64,000 nucleotides of DNA from Paracoccus sp. PAMC 22219 (GTDB lineage: Bacteria > Pseudomonadota > Alphaproteobacteria > Rhodobacterales > Rhodobacteraceae). The translations under genes were made by a program, and so were the position numbers. The notes beneath the pieces were generated by a model that worked only from the letters and a program-made list of their open reading frames with translations, did not search any database and was not told where the DNA came from. This document shows positions 8,766 through 16,403 of the stretch, piece after piece (positions within the stretch are counted from its first letter, which is position 1; every line of letters starts with the position of its first letter). The DNA is taken from the NCBI RefSeq assembly GCF_000787695.1, contig NZ_BBPH01000002.1, forward strand, positions 1-64,000. Direction: 5' to 3'.

Positions 8766-9167
8766 ATGGATCAGAACAGTGAACGCGACCTGCAGGCGGT
8801 CAAGGATTACCTGGCGGCCTCGATGGCTCCGGACCCAGTGCGGGCGGCACAATTCGTGGCGCCGGGGTTTGTCTGCCGCTTCACCGGTGGGCGCCGGTTC
8901 GACACGCCCTCGGGTCCGACCGGTTTCAATGCCACACGCTATGCCTGGGTCAAAAAGCGGATCGAGCGCTATGACGTCGTGCCGGCGGGAGACAAGACGA
9001 TCGTTTACAGTCTGGGCTATCTGTATGGAGAGTGGCCGGACGGGACGGGTTTTGACGGCAATCGCTATATAGACCGCTTCACGGTGCAGGACGGGCTGAT
9101 CCTAGATACCGATGTCTGGAACGACAGTGCGGAATGGATTCTGGACCCCTCTATCGCCAAATCCTGA
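8766..9167 (+). CDS. NTF2-like (SnoaL-type) protein
   Basis: A 133-residue cone-shaped NTF2-like fold protein, judged by its length and by blocks such as FVAPGFVCRFTGGRRFDT, GFNATRYAWVKKRI and YIDRFTVQDGLI. Members act as small isomerases, dehydratases or hydrolases, or as binding proteins. I chose the ATG at 8766 (MDQNSERD) over the upstream in-frame ATG at 8688 because an AAGAGAG-containing leader precedes it and the extra residues look non-native. It converges with the GntR gene with no space between their stop codons. Function is unknown; probably part of the same catabolic unit. Confidence 0.65.
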   Translation: MDQNSERDLQAVKDYLAASMAPDPVRAAQFVAPGFVCRFTGGRRFDTPSGPTGFNATRYAWVKKRIERYDVVPAGDKTIVYSLGYLYGEWPDGTGFDGNRYIDRFTVQDGLILDTDVWNDSAEWILDPSIAKS

Positions 9168-9869
9168 TCAGCCCTTTGCATAGGGCTGCAGGATATTGAC
9201 CAGATCGCGGCTGCGGCTGCGATCGCCTGACAGCAGGGCACGCGTGGCCACCGCCTCCAGATGCTCGGCCATCATGTCGGCGGCCTTGTCCGCAGGGCCA
9301 CGCGCAATAAGGTCGATCAGGGCCAGGTGCTCGCTGATGGCGCATTCCGACGAATGGGGCCGGGCCAGCGCTGCAAGGGAAAGCCCGGCCCGATAGCAGA
9401 TTTCCGTCACATAGCGCACAAGGATCGGCTTGCTGGTCATCTCGGCCAGACGGATGTGAAACTCGGTCGCCAGACGGATAGAGGCGCCATCCGGCCCGTG
9501 CCGCGCATCGTGTTCCTGCTGCACGATGTCCTTCAGCACGGCGACCTGATCTGCGGACAGATGCCCCGCCAGATGCTGCACCACCTGCCGTTCCAACGCC
9601 ACGCGGATGTCAAATATGTCGCGCGCATCGGCAGGCGTGGGTGCGGTCACGGTCGCGATGCGATTGCGGCGCAGATCGACCAGCCCCTCGGCCGCCAGCT
9701 GTCCCAGGGCGTGTCGGGCGATGGTGCGGCTGACGCCAAAGCTTTCTCCCAGGGCATCCTCGGGCAGGCGGTCGCCGGGCAGCAGCGCCCCCTCGATGAT
9801 GGCGCGGCGGATACCTTGGCAAATGGCCGCCATTCGGTCACCGCCGACAGTGCGGGCGCCAGTCGTCAT
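9168..9869 (-). CDS. GntR-family transcriptional regulator (FCD domain)
   Basis: A 233-residue regulator. It has an N-terminal winged helix (about residues 15-80, with LPEDALGESFGVSRTIARHAL as the recognition region) and a C-terminal all-helical FCD domain that senses a small carboxylate, often with metal-binding Asp/His residues (FHIRLAE and later His residues). The ATG at 9869 has GGAGGG seven bases upstream. It is divergent from the ABC transporter and probably binds the repeated TGTATGCACTT sites, repressing the amidohydrolase and transporter genes until the inducer is present. Confidence 0.85.
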   Translation of the reverse strand: MTTGARTVGGDRMAAICQGIRRAIIEGALLPGDRLPEDALGESFGVSRTIARHALGQLAAEGLVDLRRNRIATVTAPTPADARDIFDIRVALERQVVQHLAGHLSADQVAVLKDIVQQEHDARHGPDGASIRLATEFHIRLAEMTSKPILVRYVTEICYRAGLSLAALARPHSSECAISEHLALIDLIARGPADKAADMMAEHLEAVATRALLSGDRSRSRDLVNILQPYAKG

Positions 9870-9996
9870 AAGATCGCCCTCCATTCCGGCAAGCTCTCCA
9901 AAACTGCGGAAAGTTTCAGCATCGGCGCTCTGACCATCATGAAGCGGCATTCCCGGATTTGCGGGATTGCCGATTCGCCAGCTAAGTCTGCGCTAT

Positions 9997-10012
9997 AAAG
10001 TGTATGCACTTT
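9997..10012. promoter_or_regulatory. Candidate GntR operator before the ABC transporter
   Basis: AAAGTGTATGCACTTT has six-base inverted arms (AAAGTG/CACTTT) around TATG. It lies 29 bases before the ATPase start and about 130 before the gntR start. Its core TGTATGCACTT is identical to the site at 8721-8731. A further half-like CATGCACCTTT follows at once. This is the best-formed copy of the motif and supports one regulon. Confidence 0.55.
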
Positions 10013-10040
10013 TGCCATGCACCTTTGACAAGGGAACCTT

Positions 10041-10889
10041 ATGAACCCGGATTCTGCACAGATCGCTCCGGAACGAAAGCGAGCAGCGGTCGAACTGTCG
10101 CGCGCCTCGGTCGACTTCGGACAGGGCGCGGATCGCGTTCAGGCGTTGCAGCCGACGGATCTGCATTTGGACGAAGGCGAGTTCCTGGCGCTGGTTGGTC
10201 CGTCCGGATGCGGCAAATCAACGATTTTGAAACTGGTCGGCGGCCTGACCCGCCCATCCGGAGGAGAGATCATCGTGGGCGGACGCGAGGTCGCGGCCCG
10301 GGCGCTACGGGTCGGCATGGCGTTCCAGAACCCCACATTGCTGCCATGGCTGACGATCGAAGAGAACGTCATGCTGCCACTGAAGATCGTGCGCCCGTTC
10401 CGTCAGGACTACGCCCGCAAGAAGCGTGGCGAATACCGCGACCGCGTCCACGCGTTGCTGGCCGATGTCGGTCTGGAGAAGTTCGCAGGTCACTACCCGT
10501 GGCAGCTGTCGGGCGGCATGCTGCAGCGCGCAAACCTGTGCCGGGCGCTGATCCACGAACCCAGCCTGCTGCTGCTGGATGAACCTTTCGGTGCGTTGGA
10601 CCAGTTCACCCGCGAGGAGCTGTGGGGCACCATGCAGGATCTGTGGATCAAGCGGCGCCCCACTGTGATGTTGGTCACGCACGACCTCAAGGAGGCCGGG
10701 TTCCTTGGCACCAGAATCTGCGTGATGAGCGCGCGCCCCGGCCGCATCATCGACGACAGCCCTGTCACATTCCCTCGTCCGCGCACGGTCGAGATGACCT
10801 TTCAACCCGAATTCGTTGCCCTGAACCAGCGCCTGCGCGAACGCATCATCGATGCCCGCGGCGAATCCGCCCAGAAGGTCGCATTATGA
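10041..10889 (+). CDS. ABC transporter ATP-binding protein (taurine/sulfonate/thiamine-precursor type)
   Basis: A 282-residue ATPase of the NitT/TauT family. Walker A is GPSGCGKST (about residue 52), the signature is LSGGMLQR (the usual Arg at the fifth position is Leu), and Walker B is LLLLDEPF, followed by the H-loop VTHD. It powers uptake through the permease encoded next, whose ATG overlaps its stop (ATGA). The start at 10041 follows AAGGGAACCTT. Confidence 0.9.
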   Translation: MNPDSAQIAPERKRAAVELSRASVDFGQGADRVQALQPTDLHLDEGEFLALVGPSGCGKSTILKLVGGLTRPSGGEIIVGGREVAARALRVGMAFQNPTLLPWLTIEENVMLPLKIVRPFRQDYARKKRGEYRDRVHALLADVGLEKFAGHYPWQLSGGMLQRANLCRALIHEPSLLLLDEPFGALDQFTREELWGTMQDLWIKRRPTVMLVTHDLKEAGFLGTRICVMSARPGRIIDDSPVTFPRPRTVEMTFQPEFVALNQRLRERIIDARGESAQKVAL

Positions 10890-11659
10890 AATACGCCATT
10901 CGTCGTCGCATGTGGTCCGCCGCCCTGATCGTAGCCTTTTTCGTGGGGTGGGAGGTGCTGTGCTTGGCCCTTGGCGTTTCCGACCTGGTGGTGCCTCGCC
11001 CTTCACAGGTGATGGCGACGCTGATCGCGCGCTTCCCGGTGCTTTGGCCGCATATCCTGCAGACGCTGTGGACGACCATGATCGGGTTTGGCCTGGGGGT
11101 GGTCGTTGGGGTGGTGATCGGCGCACTGATCGGCACATCGCGTGTGGCCTATGACACTGCCTATCCGCTGTTGATCGGGTTTTCGTCGATCCCAAAGGTC
11201 GCGGTGGTTCCGATCTTCGTGCTGTGGTTCGGCGCGGGGCCGGTCCCCGCGGTCCTGACCGCGTTGGCCATGTGCTTCTTTCCGATCGTTGTAAACATCG
11301 CCACCGGCCTTGCCACCACCGAGCCCGAGATGGAGGACGTGTTGAAATCTCTGGGCGCCAGCAAGATGGACCTGCTGCTGAACGTGGGGCTGCCGCGCAC
11401 CATGCCTTTCTTCTTCGCCTCGCTGAAGATTGCGGCCACCTATGCCTTTGTCGGCACCGTGCTTGCCGAGACCGTCGCCTCGAACAAGGGCATCGGCAAC
11501 GTGATGATGAGCGCGTCCTCGAACTTCGACGTGCCGCTGGTCTTTGCCGGATTGTTCATCCTCGCCTTCCTTGGGGTCGCCCTCTACGTCCTGTTCTCGC
11601 TGATCGAGGGCCGGGTTGTGGGCTGGGCGAACCGCCGCACCGACCTGTCCCCCTCCTGA
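10886..11659 (+). CDS. ABC transporter permease (NitT/TauT family)
   Basis: A 257-residue inner-membrane permease with about six hydrophobic segments. The BPD coupling motif is around residues 155-185 (SLGASKMDLLLNVGLPRTMPF). The LPRTMPFFFASLK stretch matches the EAA loop that docks on the ATPase. It is translationally coupled to the ATPase gene and is followed after 16 bases by the binding protein gene. The substrate is unknown; members import sulfonates, pyrimidine precursors or aromatic acids. Confidence 0.88.
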   Translation: MKYAIRRRMWSAALIVAFFVGWEVLCLALGVSDLVVPRPSQVMATLIARFPVLWPHILQTLWTTMIGFGLGVVVGVVIGALIGTSRVAYDTAYPLLIGFSSIPKVAVVPIFVLWFGAGPVPAVLTALAMCFFPIVVNIATGLATTEPEMEDVLKSLGASKMDLLLNVGLPRTMPFFFASLKIAATYAFVGTVLAETVASNKGIGNVMMSASSNFDVPLVFAGLFILAFLGVALYVLFSLIEGRVVGWANRRTDLSPS

Positions 11660-11675
11660 TCCGAAAGGTTTTCCG

Positions 11676-12691
11676 ATGCTGAAATCCCTGCTTGCCGCCG
11701 CATCCCTGATCGCGCTGGCCTCCCCCGCGCTGGCCCAGACCGACATCCGCTTCACCCTGGGATGGAAGACCCAAGGGTCGGACGCGCCCATCCTGCTGGC
11801 CCAGCAAAAGGGCTATTTCGAGGAGGAGGGCCTGAACGTCACCATCGACCAGGGAGAGGGTTCCGCCGCTACCGTCACCCGCATCATGTCGGGCACCTAT
11901 GATGCGGGCTTTGGTGATATCAACGCCATCATCCAGAACGCGGCCGAACGTCCCGACCAGACCCCGGTCATGGTCTATCAACTATGGAACGATCCGCCCT
12001 TCACGATCGTAACCCGCAAGGAAAGCGGCATCGAAAGCCCCGCGGACCTGGAGGGAAAAACCCTTGGCGGTGCTCCCGGCACGCCCACGACCAAGCTGCT
12101 GCCAGTCTTCGCGCGCATGAATGACGTCGATCTGGACAGCATCATCATCGAAAGCCTGGCTCCGAACCTGACCGAACCCATGCTGATCCGCGGCGATATC
12201 GACGGCGCGATGGTGTTCAACATCACCGCCTGGTTCAACCTGATCAACAACCGCCAGGATCCTGCCGCCGATTTCAATTGGCTGAATTTCGGCGATCACG
12301 GCCTCGACCTCTATGCCAACGGGGTCATGGTCTCTCAGGCGATGATCGCCGACAATCCGGACGCGTGACCGGCCTGGTCCGCGCGATCAACCGCGCAGCG
12401 GTCGAGATCGCGCAGGACCACGAGGCTGGGGCTGATGCCGTCCTGGCGTTCGACAACCTCGCGAACCGCGATCTGGAAATGGCGCGGATGATGTTCTCTT
12501 ACGAAAACCTGATCGCGTCGGACGAGGTAACCCGGATCGGCTTGGGTGACCTGGACGACGACCGCCTGTCACGCGCGATCGACATCGTCGCCGAGGGCTA
12601 TCAGCTGGAAACGAAGCCCGATGTCGCCCAGGTTTTCGACCGCAGTTTCCTGCCCCCGCAGGACGACCGTCAACTGGTTCTGGCCGACTGA
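11676..12691 (+). pseudogene. ABC transporter substrate-binding protein (NMT1/SsuA-like), frameshifted
   Basis: The gene begins with a signal peptide (ending SPALAQ) and the NMT1-type fold (FTLGWKTQGSDAPILLAQQKGYF). The frame stops at a TGA at 12366-12368 just after DNPDA. Coding continues in the next frame as TGLVRAINRAAVEIAQ and runs to 12691 with the normal family C-terminus. One missing base near 12361-12367 (GCGTGA where GCGGTGA is expected) explains it. This is either a real inactivating mutation or an assembly error. If real, the transporter lacks a full receptor: only about 230 of 338 residues would be made. Confidence 0.8.
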
Positions 12692-12693
12692 TC

Positions 12694-14229
12694 ATGGTCG
12701 CCGCATTGCAGCCAATGGTGACCAGCCCGCACCCCCTTGCGACCAAGGCCGGGGCGGATGTCCTGCAGCGCGGCGGCACCGCGGCCGAGGCTGCGGTGGC
12801 GATGGGCGCCGTTCTGACGGTGGTCATGCCACATTTCTGCGGCTTGGGCGGCGATGCGGTTTGGCTGCTGGCCGACCGCGACGGCTGGTCGACCACCCTG
12901 ATGGGCATCGGCCAAGCGCCCGCCGTTTTGCCGGATCTGCCGGACGCGCTTCCCTTGCGGGGGCCGGGCGCGATGCTGACGACCGCCTGCGCGGTCGACA
13001 GTTGGGACCACGCGCTGCGGCTGTCGGCCGCGCGATGGGGCGGAACCATGACTCCGGACGCGTTGCTGGCAGCCGCACTGACCCTCGCTCGCGATGGATA
13101 CAGACCCGGTGCCAGCCAGAGGTTCTGGCTTGATTTCCGAGCCGCGGACTGGCCGGACTGGCCGGGCTTTGCGGAGCAGTTCGCCACCGGCGGGGACGAT
13201 CTGCTGCGGCAACCGCAGCTGGCCGAGATCCTGTCCCTGCTGATCCGCGATGGGCTACGCAGCATCTATGACGGGCCGGCCGCGCAGCGCATCGCCCAAG
13301 GCTTGGGACACGCTGGTGCGGCGCTGACCGCTGCCGACCTTGCTGCCACGCGATGCCGCGAGGCGCAGCCTCTGGCCCAACCCTATCGAGACCTGACGCT
13401 GCTGGCGCCGCCGCCACCCACGCAAGGTGTGACGACACTGGCGATCATGGGCATCCTCGACCGGCTGCCGATGCCATCCGACCCTGCCGCCCGCACGCAT
13501 CTGCTGGTCGAGGCCGTCAAGCAGGCCTTTCTGGATCGCGACCAGATCGCCGATCCCGATCATGCCGACGTTGATCCGCTGGCCATGCTGGCAGCGCCGA
13601 GACTAGACGCCAAGGCCGCCGCAATTTCCACCGGTAGGGCGCTGGCATGGCCGCAGACCTTCAAGCACGGCGACACCGTTTTCTTCGCCGCAACCGATGC
13701 AAAGGGATGCTGTGCAAGCGTTCTGCAAAGCACCTACTTTGATTGGGGCAGCGGCTGCGTGATCGGTGATACGGGGATCATCTGGCACAATCGCGGTGCC
13801 AGCTTCTCGACCAGTTCGGGCCATCCAAACGCCATCGTACCGGGAAAGCGGCCATTCTACACCCTTAACCCCGGTATCGCGCTGAGACATGGAATGCCGC
13901 ATCTGCTTTACGGAACACAGGGCGCGGACGGTCAGCCCCAGACGCTGGCCGTCCTGTTGACGGCTCTGATTGATCTCGGGCTCAAGCCGGCCGAAGCACT
14001 GGCACAACCGCGATTCCTTCTTGGCCGTACCTTTTCCGACAGTCGCGATAGTCTCAAGATCGAGGAATCCTTGGGCTCGGCAGTCATTTCAACCCTGACC
14101 GTTCTTGGCCATGAGACCGCCGCATTGCCCGCTCTGTCCCCGATTTTCGGCTGTGCGGGCGCGATTCACATCGATGTGACGGGTAGCTCAGGGGCGCATG
14201 ACCCGCGTGGAGAAGGGACTGCGCTCTGA
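12694..14229 (+). CDS. Gamma-glutamyltransferase family protein
   Basis: A 511-residue Ntn-hydrolase of the YwrD/GGT family. The proenzyme would cleave itself before the Thr in GDTVFFAATD (about residue 330), giving large and small subunits. Other conserved parts are the early HPLATKAG and GLGGDAVW motifs and NPGIALRHG near the end. There is no clear signal peptide, so it is probably cytoplasmic. It begins two bases after the binding-protein stop and so ends the transporter operon, which suggests that the imported compound is an amide or gamma-glutamyl-like substrate. It forms the left border of the defence island. Confidence 0.85.
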   Translation: MVAALQPMVTSPHPLATKAGADVLQRGGTAAEAAVAMGAVLTVVMPHFCGLGGDAVWLLADRDGWSTTLMGIGQAPAVLPDLPDALPLRGPGAMLTTACAVDSWDHALRLSAARWGGTMTPDALLAAALTLARDGYRPGASQRFWLDFRAADWPDWPGFAEQFATGGDDLLRQPQLAEILSLLIRDGLRSIYDGPAAQRIAQGLGHAGAALTAADLAATRCREAQPLAQPYRDLTLLAPPPPTQGVTTLAIMGILDRLPMPSDPAARTHLLVEAVKQAFLDRDQIADPDHADVDPLAMLAAPRLDAKAAAISTGRALAWPQTFKHGDTVFFAATDAKGCCASVLQSTYFDWGSGCVIGDTGIIWHNRGASFSTSSGHPNAIVPGKRPFYTLNPGIALRHGMPHLLYGTQGADGQPQTLAVLLTALIDLGLKPAEALAQPRFLLGRTFSDSRDSLKIEESLGSAVISTLTVLGHETAALPALSPIFGCAGAIHIDVTGSSGAHDPRGEGTAL

Positions 14230-14911
14230 CAAGTCATCGTTCAAAAACGACGCCAGAGATTAACTTCGCTGCGCCAATACCTCTGTCCGAGCGGGGCGCT
14301 ATCCTAACTGGAAATGCATCCGCAAGCCCGCCGAAGTCCCCTTCGCCGGCCACCCCAGCTTTAGCGCCAAGACCCGCAATGCACTACGACTGAAACCGGA
14401 CCACCCGATAGGGGCAGGCCATCAATATGGACCGATATGCTCAAAGTAAGGGCCCCCGAATCTTGTCGCTCGCATCCGGCACCCTCGATACAAACCAAAG
14501 GTCCTCCGATCACGGATGCTGCTAATACGTCAAAGACAGAGCCATCCTCACCATCAACGGTCAGACCCTTGATGCTGGCACGCCGGTTGATGACTATTTT
14601 CTCCGGTTCGCCCTCCATTTCTTGCTTCACAATGCTCCAACGGGTGTTTTGATAGAGAGCGTCATCCATATTCCCAAAGGGTTGTATTGGTTCGGCAACC
14701 GCGTCGCGTCGGACCCAAGAATTCCGCACAGGTGATGCTGCATCCCTCGGGTATGCGGAACTGGCTGGTCAGGACCTGCTCCGGACGCAGGGCCGGCGAG
14801 GGTCAGGGTGGGCAGGCTTGACAGACATGATTTGTACTTGAAGCAGATTCGACCCAAGAATTGCTTGACGCAGCGGGCCGAGATGAGGAACGTCGGGTAT
14901 CGCTCATACAA
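14230..14911. other. Intergenic region left of the defence island
   Basis: About 680 bases with no gene I can firmly support. GACCCAAGAATT occurs twice (about 14713 and 14853), once near each end of the second half, and could be a relic of an insertion or chance. One weak minus-strand frame is listed separately. No tRNA-like sequence or clear terminator was seen. Confidence 0.4.
14361..14669 (-). CDS. Possible hypothetical protein
   Basis: A 102-residue frame beginning MDDALYQNTRW with a balanced amino-acid composition and a GGGA stretch about nine bases before the ATG. No family is recognised. It could be a small native gene or a decayed fragment. The frame remains open upstream to 14729, but those residues look less protein-like. 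Confidence 0.3.
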   Translation of the reverse strand: MDDALYQNTRWSIVKQEMEGEPEKIVINRRASIKGLTVDGEDGSVFDVLAASVIGGPLVCIEGAGCERQDSGALTLSISVHIDGLPLSGGPVSVVVHCGSWR

Positions 14912-16399
14912 ATGATTCATGACATGAATTTAAAGAGTCTGGCGGACGCTACTCCGCATGCCGCCTCCCTGATAGAGGGGATGCGAGATTTCGGCTATAC
15001 ACTTGAGACGGCGATGGCAGATGTCATCGATAACTCGATCACCGCGGGAGCGACGGCGGTCCATATCGTCGCTGACACGATATCCGACGCCCCATGGATC
15101 GCGATTGTCGATGACGGGTCGGGAATGACGCGGGAGGAACTGATCGAGGCGATGCGGCCTGGATCGCGCAACCCTCTCGAACAGCGCTCGACACACGACT
15201 TGGGCCGCTTCGGTCTCGGGCTTAAGAGCGCGAGCTTTTCGCAATGCCGGATGCTGACAGTCGCAAGCCGACGGAATGGCACCACCACCGCCGCGACATG
15301 GGACCTTGACGAGGTGTCCAGGAGCAACCGTTGGGAGGTGCAGGTAGAGGGGGACCCCGTCTCCTTGCCAGCGATCGAGCAACTGACCGAAAGCGGCACC
15401 ATCGTTCTCTGGCGCAAGCTGGACCGCCTGTCGACCAACGTCCGTCACGAAGCCAAGAGGCGCGCGTCGGAGATCAATGCCGCCCTGTCCGGCGCGGAAC
15501 ACCATCTGCGCCTGTGCTTCCACCGATACATGGAGGGGTCGAAGCCGCAGCTGAAGCTGTTCCTGAACGGTCGAAGGCTGGTGCCGCTGGATCCGTTCGC
15601 ATCGAAGCACCCCGCAACGCAGGCCGGTGAGATCGACCCGATCCCCTATGCGAACCAAACGATCTTCGCCCAATGCTTCACGCTGCCGCATCATGGTCGG
15701 ATGACGAAAGCCGAGTGGGGTCAGATCGGCGGACCGGAAGGTCATCTGCGGTCTCAGGGATTCTACATATATCGCGAGCGCCGGCTGATCATCGCCGGGG
15801 GGTGGCTCGGGCTTGCCCGCGCGAGCGAGCTGACCAAGCTGAGCCGCGTCCGGGTCGACATCCCGAACACGATGGATGCCGACTGGAAGATCGACGTGCG
15901 TAAGGCATCGGCGCAGATGCCACCCGTTGTCCGCGATCGGTTGAGACGTATCGTCGAACGAATGCAGGGCACGTCCAAGCGGACCTATCAGAAGCGCGGT
16001 CGCAAATTGGTGGACGAGGCGAACATGCCGCTATGGAACCGGTTCCAGAAGGACGGAAGCATCATCTATCGTCCCAATGCCGATCATCCGGCCATCGAGG
16101 GGTTCGCGCAGGCCCTGCCCGAGGAGTTTCGCAACGGCTTCCGCACCTGCATCAGGCTGCTCGGTGCCGGATTGCCAGTTCCCGCGCTCCACGCCGACAT
16201 GCTGGGTGGCGCCGAAAGCGTCGAGGCGGATCAGACGGAGTTCGAGGATGTCGCGGAGTCGGTGGAACAGGCCGTCAGGACACTTCTGGCGACCGGCATG
16301 ACCGGAAACGACGTGCTGCAGGTGCTATGTTCGACCGAGCCGCTCATTCGTCACAAGGACCAGATTCGCGCGATGCTCGACGGGATGCAGGAGAACTGA
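14912..16399 (+). CDS. MORC/MutL-type GHKL ATPase of a defence system
   Basis: A protein of about 495 residues with a histidine-kinase-like ATPase fold. Motifs numbered from the ATG at 14912 are DVIDNS (37-42, Mg/ATP box), DDGSGM (67-72) and GRFGLGLKSAS (98-108). An S5-like transducer region and a basic linker follow (TSKRTYQKRGRK, near 355). Members of this branch are MutL/MORC-like ATPases linked to restriction systems; they are thought to clamp on DNA and control partner nucleases. It is the first gene of a four-gene set, with a five-base gap to the next. No strong ribosome site decides the start; 14924 is an alternative ATG. Confidence 0.85.
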   Translation: MIHDMNLKSLADATPHAASLIEGMRDFGYTLETAMADVIDNSITAGATAVHIVADTISDAPWIAIVDDGSGMTREELIEAMRPGSRNPLEQRSTHDLGRFGLGLKSASFSQCRMLTVASRRNGTTTAATWDLDEVSRSNRWEVQVEGDPVSLPAIEQLTESGTIVLWRKLDRLSTNVRHEAKRRASEINAALSGAEHHLRLCFHRYMEGSKPQLKLFLNGRRLVPLDPFASKHPATQAGEIDPIPYANQTIFAQCFTLPHHGRMTKAEWGQIGGPEGHLRSQGFYIYRERRLIIAGGWLGLARASELTKLSRVRVDIPNTMDADWKIDVRKASAQMPPVVRDRLRRIVERMQGTSKRTYQKRGRKLVDEANMPLWNRFQKDGSIIYRPNADHPAIEGFAQALPEEFRNGFRTCIRLLGAGLPVPALHADMLGGAESVEADQTEFEDVAESVEQAVRTLLATGMTGNDVLQVLCSTEPLIRHKDQIRAMLDGMQEN

Positions 16400-16403
16400 G
16401 GAC

